Positions 34,212-38,420 of a stretch of DNA of 38,420 bases are shown here, piece by piece; position 1 is the stretch's first letter, and the number at the start of each line of letters is the position of its first letter. Both the position numbers and the translations under genes were made by a program. This stretch comes from a virus, in IMG/VR virus record IMGVR_UViG_3300046820_000634, positions 1-38,420 of that record; one strand, written 5' to 3'. Below the pieces are notes generated by a model. That model did not search any database, was not told the DNA's origin, and saw only the letters and a list, made by a program, of their open reading frames with translations.

Positions 34212-35550
34212 AGATAACGAAACAGACTTAGAATATAAACGCAGAGTAATTGATATCAAGTCAGCGAGCTTTTGTGGGGCAAAATGGTACAATGCTACTA
34301 TTTGGCTAGGCTCTGGTATGACCACAAGTTGCCATCACCCTCTACCGCACAAAGTAGACGTAGATGTTGTCACAGCTAATCCCAAGGCATTACATAATAC
34401 ACCTCAAAAGAAAATTGAGCGTGTTATGATGCGAGAAGGTAGTCGTCCATCTGGTTGTGAATACTGCTGGAAAATTGAAGATATTGGTCGCGAAAACATT
34501 AGTGATCGTGTTTATAAAACTGTAATTTATAGTGATGAGGATTTAGATCATGCATTCAATCTTGGTAACAATGAGGATGTTAACCTCCAAACGTTGGAAA
34601 TTGCTTTTGATAGGACTTGCCAGTTTGCTTGTAGTTATTGCAATCCTGCTTTTTCGACTACTTGGGTCAATGACATTAAACGCAACGGACCTTACACTGG
34701 CCTCAACAGTGACGGCCGTGGTCATTTCACTCACGCTCACGATAGTGCTCAGTTGTATCGTTTTGGCGATACGAATCCTTATGTGGATGCCTTCCATGCC
34801 TGGTGGGAGTCAGACCTACACAGAACTCTTAAAGAGCTTAGAATCACGGGAGGAGAACCTCTCATGTCAGGAGAAACCTGGAAGTTGCTTAACTGGTTCA
34901 AACAAAACCAAGGAAGAAGCCAAACTAGATTAGCCATTAACAGTAACTTAGGTACACAGGTCGATATTGATCGTTTGTTAGATGCAGTAGAGGGCGTGAC
35001 AGTTGATTTGTATACCAGTAATGAATCAATGGGTGTACAATCTGAATATATTCGTGATGGTATTGTATTTTCTGATTGGGTTAATAATGTCGAACGTTTA
35101 TTGGTTAGTAAAAAGTTTCGAGGACTTCATGTTATGTGTACAATCAACGCATTATGCTTAGATAGCCTAACACAGTTCCTTACTCAAGTACACAACTGGA
35201 AAACTGTATACGGCAAAGACAGTATTAACTTTTCGCTAAATATTTTAAGGTTCCCGAGTTTTCAATCACCGCTGGTATTGCCAGACGGATTACGAACCAT
35301 TTACAAAAATAGATTACAAGCCTGGCACGAATCGCACAGCACAAGTGAGTTCGTCCACGAGTACGAGTTAAATCAATTACAGCGATTGATTGACTATCTT
35401 GATATTGTCAAGACTCCACATGCTGGTGCCGCAGAACAATCTTTGTTACAAAGAGACTTTAAACAGTTTTACACACAGTACGATCAACGCCGCGGTAAAA
35501 ACTTTACAGAAACATTTCCTGCTATAGCAGACTGGTACACACAATTATGA
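34201..35550 (+). CDS. Radical SAM protein 3 (class I, paralogue of protein 1)
   Basis: A 449-residue enzyme. N-terminal cysteines Cys25, Cys44 (SCHHPL), Cys86 and Cys89 (CEYCWKIEDIG) sit in the same order as in radical SAM protein 1, with the shared ALHNTPQKKIERVMM segment between. SAM cluster Cys140, Cys144, Cys147 (CQFACSYC); TGGEP at 216-220. The tail DFKQFYTQYDQRRGKNFTETFP is the clearest version of the cluster's C-terminal motif. Duplication followed by divergence from protein 1 is evident; the two are separated by a class II gene, suggesting block duplication. The start overlaps the previous stop by 11 bases. Confidence 0.88.
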   Translation: MPRKDNETDLEYKRRVIDIKSASFCGAKWYNATIWLGSGMTTSCHHPLPHKVDVDVVTANPKALHNTPQKKIERVMMREGSRPSGCEYCWKIEDIGRENISDRVYKTVIYSDEDLDHAFNLGNNEDVNLQTLEIAFDRTCQFACSYCNPAFSTTWVNDIKRNGPYTGLNSDGRGHFTHAHDSAQLYRFGDTNPYVDAFHAWWESDLHRTLKELRITGGEPLMSGETWKLLNWFKQNQGRSQTRLAINSNLGTQVDIDRLLDAVEGVTVDLYTSNESMGVQSEYIRDGIVFSDWVNNVERLLVSKKFRGLHVMCTINALCLDSLTQFLTQVHNWKTVYGKDSINFSLNILRFPSFQSPLVLPDGLRTIYKNRLQAWHESHSTSEFVHEYELNQLQRLIDYLDIVKTPHAGAAEQSLLQRDFKQFYTQYDQRRGKNFTETFPAIADWYTQL

Positions 35551-36863
35551 CAGACAAATTAGAAAACTATTACGAAAATTACAATTACGGACAACGCAAG
35601 CCAGTCTATATTAAAGAAAGCGAATTGCGTGAGGATCAAGCAGATCGCTTGATTAAAAGCGACAACTTCTGCATGATTCCTTGGATACACATGCATGCCT
35701 TTCCTGATGGTCGTGCTTATCCCTGTTGCTTGAGCGAGCCAGACTATCCAATTGGCAATCTACGTAATCAGACCATGCGAGAAGTATGGAACGAGGCTCC
35801 TTACAAAAACATGCGTGTGCGTATGTTAGCAGATAAAGATTGTAAAGAGTGCACCAAATGTTACGAACAAGAACGCAGTGGCCTGTTTAGTATGCGTAAC
35901 AGCGCCAACAAAAACTTTGGACATTTGATTGGACTAGTAGATGACACAAAAGAAGACGGAACCTACGAAGATTTTAAGTTACGGTATTATGATATACGTT
36001 TTAGTAATATTTGTAATTTTGCTTGCCGTACATGTGGTAGCATCTTTAGCTCAAGTTGGCACCGTGATGAAGTAGCCGCTGGTTGGGATCCAAAACACCC
36101 GGTGTTTATGTATGCAGGCAAGGACAAACATGACATGTGGGATCAAATGCAAGAACACATTCCGCATCTTGAACAGATTTACTGGGCAGGTGGAGAACCA
36201 CTTATTATGGAAGAGCACTACAAAGTTCTACGTGAACTTGTGGACCGTGAAATGTTTCATGTACGTTTAATTTACAACACAAACTTCAGCGAAATGAAGT
36301 TTAAAGGCCAAGACGTAATGGAACTGTGGAAACTGTTTGATTGCGTTAGTGTCGGTGCTAGTCTTGATGCTAGTTATGCACGTGGCGAGTATATTCGCAA
36401 AGGACAGGACTGGAAGCAAACAGTTGAGAATCGTGAACGTATGCTTAAGATTTGCCCCAACGTAGACTTTTATGTTAGTAGCACAGTAAGCATGACTAAC
36501 GTACTGCATCTGCCAGACTTCCACCGTGAGTGGGTTGACATGGGCCTAGTGCGTCCAATGGACTGGAACATCAATATGCTACAGCATCCATTGAGATATC
36601 GTGTGGACGTGTTACCATTTGGATTAAAACACAAGGCCAAACAAAAACTTGAAGAGCATATCGCTTGGTTGGAACCATTGGATACATTAACCCGTGCCAC
36701 CAATGGCTATAAAGGTATTATTAACTTTATGATGCAGAATGACAGCAGTCATTTGTTGGGCGAATTTTTTGAAGTTAATAACTTAATTGACCGTGTACGT
36801 AGCGAAGACTTCTTTGCAGTATTCCCTGAATTACAAGACTTGGAGCCATATGCCAAACGCTAA
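35547..36863 (+). CDS. Radical SAM protein 4 (class II, with 38-aa N-terminal extension)
   Basis: A 438-residue enzyme. A Tyr/Asn-rich, charged extension (MTDKLENYYENYNYGQRKPV) precedes the auxiliary domain: Cys42 (NFCMIPW), Cys60-Cys61 (GRAYPCCLSEPDYPIGN), Cys102 and Cys105 (CTKCYEQE), plus an extra Cys99. SAM cluster Cys156, Cys160, Cys163 (CNFACRTC); AGGEP at 214-218. The ASLDASYARGEYIRKGQDW segment is the common D....R.EYIR.G..W pattern. It ends with DFFAVFPELQDLEPYAKR. The PCC...IGN...WN pattern is that of the twitch/SPASM-like region of known phage-encoded radical SAM proteins. ATGA overlap with the preceding gene. Confidence 0.87.
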   Translation: MTDKLENYYENYNYGQRKPVYIKESELREDQADRLIKSDNFCMIPWIHMHAFPDGRAYPCCLSEPDYPIGNLRNQTMREVWNEAPYKNMRVRMLADKDCKECTKCYEQERSGLFSMRNSANKNFGHLIGLVDDTKEDGTYEDFKLRYYDIRFSNICNFACRTCGSIFSSSWHRDEVAAGWDPKHPVFMYAGKDKHDMWDQMQEHIPHLEQIYWAGGEPLIMEEHYKVLRELVDREMFHVRLIYNTNFSEMKFKGQDVMELWKLFDCVSVGASLDASYARGEYIRKGQDWKQTVENRERMLKICPNVDFYVSSTVSMTNVLHLPDFHREWVDMGLVRPMDWNINMLQHPLRYRVDVLPFGLKHKAKQKLEEHIAWLEPLDTLTRATNGYKGIINFMMQNDSSHLLGEFFEVNNLIDRVRSEDFFAVFPELQDLEPYAKR

Positions 36864-38049
36864 TATCTGTATGCTTCCTTGGGTTAGTGTAGAAACTAGC
36901 CCAGTGGGTTCGGCTCGTCCTTGCTGTTTGGCACTAGGTCATATTACCAAACCAGATGGTACAGAGTATAACCTAAACACAGACACACTGGAAGAAATAT
37001 ACAACAGTGATTACATGCGTGACATGCGCCAAGAGTTTATTGATGGTAAAAAGCCTGAGGCATGTCAACGTTGTTGGGACGAAGAAGCCGCTGGACGTCA
37101 AAGTAAGCGTATCAACAGTATCAAGAAAATGAAACCCTTGATACCCCTAATTGACTTTACTAGTGCCGAGCCTAGTGGTATGATGTATGTGGACTTAAAG
37201 CTAGGTAACATTTGTAACATTAAATGCCGTACTTGCGGATCCTGGTCCAGCAGTAAATGGGCCACAGAAGATTTACAAAACGTTCCCTACGAACAGCGTA
37301 AGACACATATTGCCAAGGTGTTTATGCAACAAGGTGAATGGCCACGTAAGAGTCCTGTGTTTTGGGATAACATGCGTAAGCAGTTACCTAGTATTCGTTA
37401 CTTTGATTTCACAGGTGGCGAGCCTTTTATGATTCAAGAACACTTTGATTTGTTGCAGTATAGTGCTGAACAAGGTTATTCAAAGCATCAACAGATACAC
37501 TACAACACCAACGGCACACAATGGCCCGAAGATGCAGAGCAACTATGGCGGCAATTTGAATTAGTAGAAATTGCTTTTAGTATTGACAACGTAGGTGATC
37601 GTTTTGAATTGGAACGCTCGGGTGCTAAGTGGGATGAAGTAAATGCCAACATACAAAAGTTCCGTGAAATGCGTGAGCGTAACAGCAACATTACTCTACA
37701 AGTATGCTTGACTATTAATACACAAAATGTCTATTACTTAGAAGAACTGTGTGCATGGATCGCAGAACAAAACTTCAACTATGATTACTTTAACATGCTA
37801 CATGACCCAAGGCATTTTAACATTGGCGAAATGACAGCAGAAGCAAAACAATTGGTTATTGATAAACTACGTGCAGGTAAGTTTATTCCTCGCCATCAAA
37901 TTGAAATTGATCGTATTATCAAGTTTATTGAAAACGGTCCTACCAGCGATGGTAAAAAGTTTGTACGAGAAATGAAACGCCTGGATCAAAGACGAAAAGA
38001 AAACTTTGCCAACACTCATCCGGAAATTGCACAAGCTATGGGATATTAA
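36850..38049 (+). CDS. Radical SAM protein 5 (class II)
   Basis: A 399-residue enzyme. The chosen start (ATG 36850, MPNANICMLPW) gives the same cysteine spacing as radical SAM protein 2: Cys7, Cys25-Cys26, Cys72, Cys75 (CQRCWDEEAAG). A longer frame to 36787 would add residues overlapping the previous gene without homology. SAM cluster Cys122, Cys126, Cys129 (CNIKCRTC); TGGEP at 188-192. The barrel includes FSIDNVGDRFELERSGAKW. The tail REMKRLDQRRKENFANTHPEI keeps the D-x-R-R-x3-F-x4-P motif. The 14-base overlap with the upstream stop has nearly the same sequence as the overlap at 33069. The substrate is unknown. Confidence 0.87.
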   Translation: MPNANICMLPWVSVETSPVGSARPCCLALGHITKPDGTEYNLNTDTLEEIYNSDYMRDMRQEFIDGKKPEACQRCWDEEAAGRQSKRINSIKKMKPLIPLIDFTSAEPSGMMYVDLKLGNICNIKCRTCGSWSSSKWATEDLQNVPYEQRKTHIAKVFMQQGEWPRKSPVFWDNMRKQLPSIRYFDFTGGEPFMIQEHFDLLQYSAEQGYSKHQQIHYNTNGTQWPEDAEQLWRQFELVEIAFSIDNVGDRFELERSGAKWDEVNANIQKFREMRERNSNITLQVCLTINTQNVYYLEELCAWIAEQNFNYDYFNMLHDPRHFNIGEMTAEAKQLVIDKLRAGKFIPRHQIEIDRIIKFIENGPTSDGKKFVREMKRLDQRRKENFANTHPEIAQAMGY

Positions 38050-38261
38050 TGAAAGCCTGGAAAAGTCGAAGATATCTTGATGTGCAAATACGAAAAAGGC
38101 CCTGGAAGGAATGGTACGCCTGGCGCCCTGTTAAAGACATACATGGCAAATGGCATTGGCTCAATATTGTTTATCGCAAACTAGGCAATGATTATGTAGA
38201 CCACGATGACTTTAGTTGGTATTTCTATGGTACACTATTTGACGTATTAGAAAATGAATAA
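38049..38261 (+). CDS. Small Trp-rich basic protein (70 aa) within the radical SAM array
   Basis: A 70-residue protein with six or more Trp and many Tyr/Arg/Lys: MKAWKSRRYLDVQIRKRPWK, then EWYAWRPVKDIHGKWHWL and VYRKLGNDYVDHDDFSWY. The start uses TAATG, one base of overlap with the upstream stop, and the end overlaps the next radical SAM gene by 8 bases, so it is translated with them. Similar W-x-W-x-AW-x-P small proteins occur in many T4-like phages (from memory) with no known role. Its size, location and aromatic content make it a possible partner or substrate of the radical SAM enzymes, but there is no Cys or leader-core arrangement to support a RiPP precursor. Confidence 0.72.
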   Translation: MKAWKSRRYLDVQIRKRPWKEWYAWRPVKDIHGKWHWLNIVYRKLGNDYVDHDDFSWYFYGTLFDVLENE

Positions 38262-38420
38262 ACCCGATACACTTTGTATGGCACCATGGACTCACACTTA
38301 TTTGAGTCCGCAAACTGAACGACGCATGTGTTGTGCGTCACGGGAGTCTGCACAAAACTTTCAACAGTATATTGACACCAGTTCCGGCACTGGCAAGTAT
38401 ATACCTATCACTTTGGACGA
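38254..38420 (+). CDS. Radical SAM protein 6, N-terminal part only (class II, cut by window edge)
   Basis: The frame from ATG 38254 is open to the right edge (55 codons). The product starts MNKPDTLCMAPWTHTYLSPQ and continues TERRMCCASRESAQNF, matching the C-x-x-P-W ... C-C opening of the class II radical SAM proteins: Cys8, Cys26, Cys27, almost the same spacing as proteins 2 and 5. The CxxxCxxC core would lie beyond the edge, so the radical SAM assignment rests on the N-terminal pattern and the neighbours. The start overlaps the 70-aa gene's stop by 8 bases. Confidence 0.75.
   Translation, partial: MNKPDTLCMAPWTHTYLSPQTERRMCCASRESAQNFQQYIDTSSGTGKYIPITLD

Noticed and set aside
34550-34933. 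127-codon + strand frame with a hydrophobic, membrane-like product inside radical SAM gene 3
   Set aside because: It lies entirely within a gene whose CxxxCxxC and GGEP motifs are read in another frame; it has no ribosome site and looks like an alternative-frame artefact.
36787-36849. Longer N-terminus for radical SAM protein 5
   Set aside because: The added stretch overlaps the previous gene and has no counterpart in the paralogues; MPN at 36850 aligns with protein 2.

Overview
The window is a stretch of a contractile-tailed bacteriophage genome of the T4-like myovirus type. The evidence is a gene 25 / gene 6 baseplate pair, a giant baseplate-associated protein and a run of tail-fibre and adhesin genes. 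Every supported gene is on the + strand. The DNA is moderately AT-rich, with many TTA/CTA leucine and AGA arginine codons. No integrase, tRNA, rRNA, insertion sequence or CRISPR array is visible. The host cannot be read from the sequence; an uncultured aquatic bacterium is a guess from resemblance to marine T4-like phages.

Region 1 (1-26532) is the virion module. In order it holds: the C-terminal part of an M15-type zinc peptidase domain; gp25; an enlarged gp6; a 3924-residue protein that fills about 31% of the window and contains a seven-blade FG-GAP beta-propeller; a conserved 226-aa structural protein; a first tail fibre with a self-cleaving S74 chaperone; a glycine-rich adhesin; a tail-fibre assembly chaperone; a second glycine-rich protein; a 57-aa gene; two more tail fibres sharing the N-terminal domain of the first but with different C-termini; and a last structural protein. 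AT-rich TTAAATA/ATAAATA boxes, resembling T4 late promoters, lie upstream of six of these genes. The module ends at a strong intrinsic terminator (26549-26574).

Region 2 (26604-38420, running off the right edge) looks like a separate accessory operon in which every one of 13 consecutive gene junctions overlaps. It encodes a small unknown protein, two related nucleotide-sugar-transferase-like proteins, a 114-aa unknown, a GT-A-like glycosyltransferase, an amidinotransferase-superfamily enzyme with intact Asp/His-x-Asp/Cys catalytic residues, a second type of glycosyltransferase-like protein, and then six radical SAM genes (five complete, one cut by the edge) with a 70-aa Trp-rich gene between the fifth and sixth. 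In the radical SAM proteins the auxiliary cysteine (twitch/SPASM-like) region comes before the CxxxCxxC core, the reverse of the common SPASM maturase order. The five complete ones also share a charged C-terminal tail.

The best candidate for an undescribed system is Region 2: a phage-encoded sugar- or peptide-modification pathway combining glycosyl transfer, guanidino-group chemistry and several divergent radical SAM steps, next to the genes for receptor-binding fibres. Its substrate is not evident from the sequence. Decoration of virion fibres or of the host envelope are both inferences.
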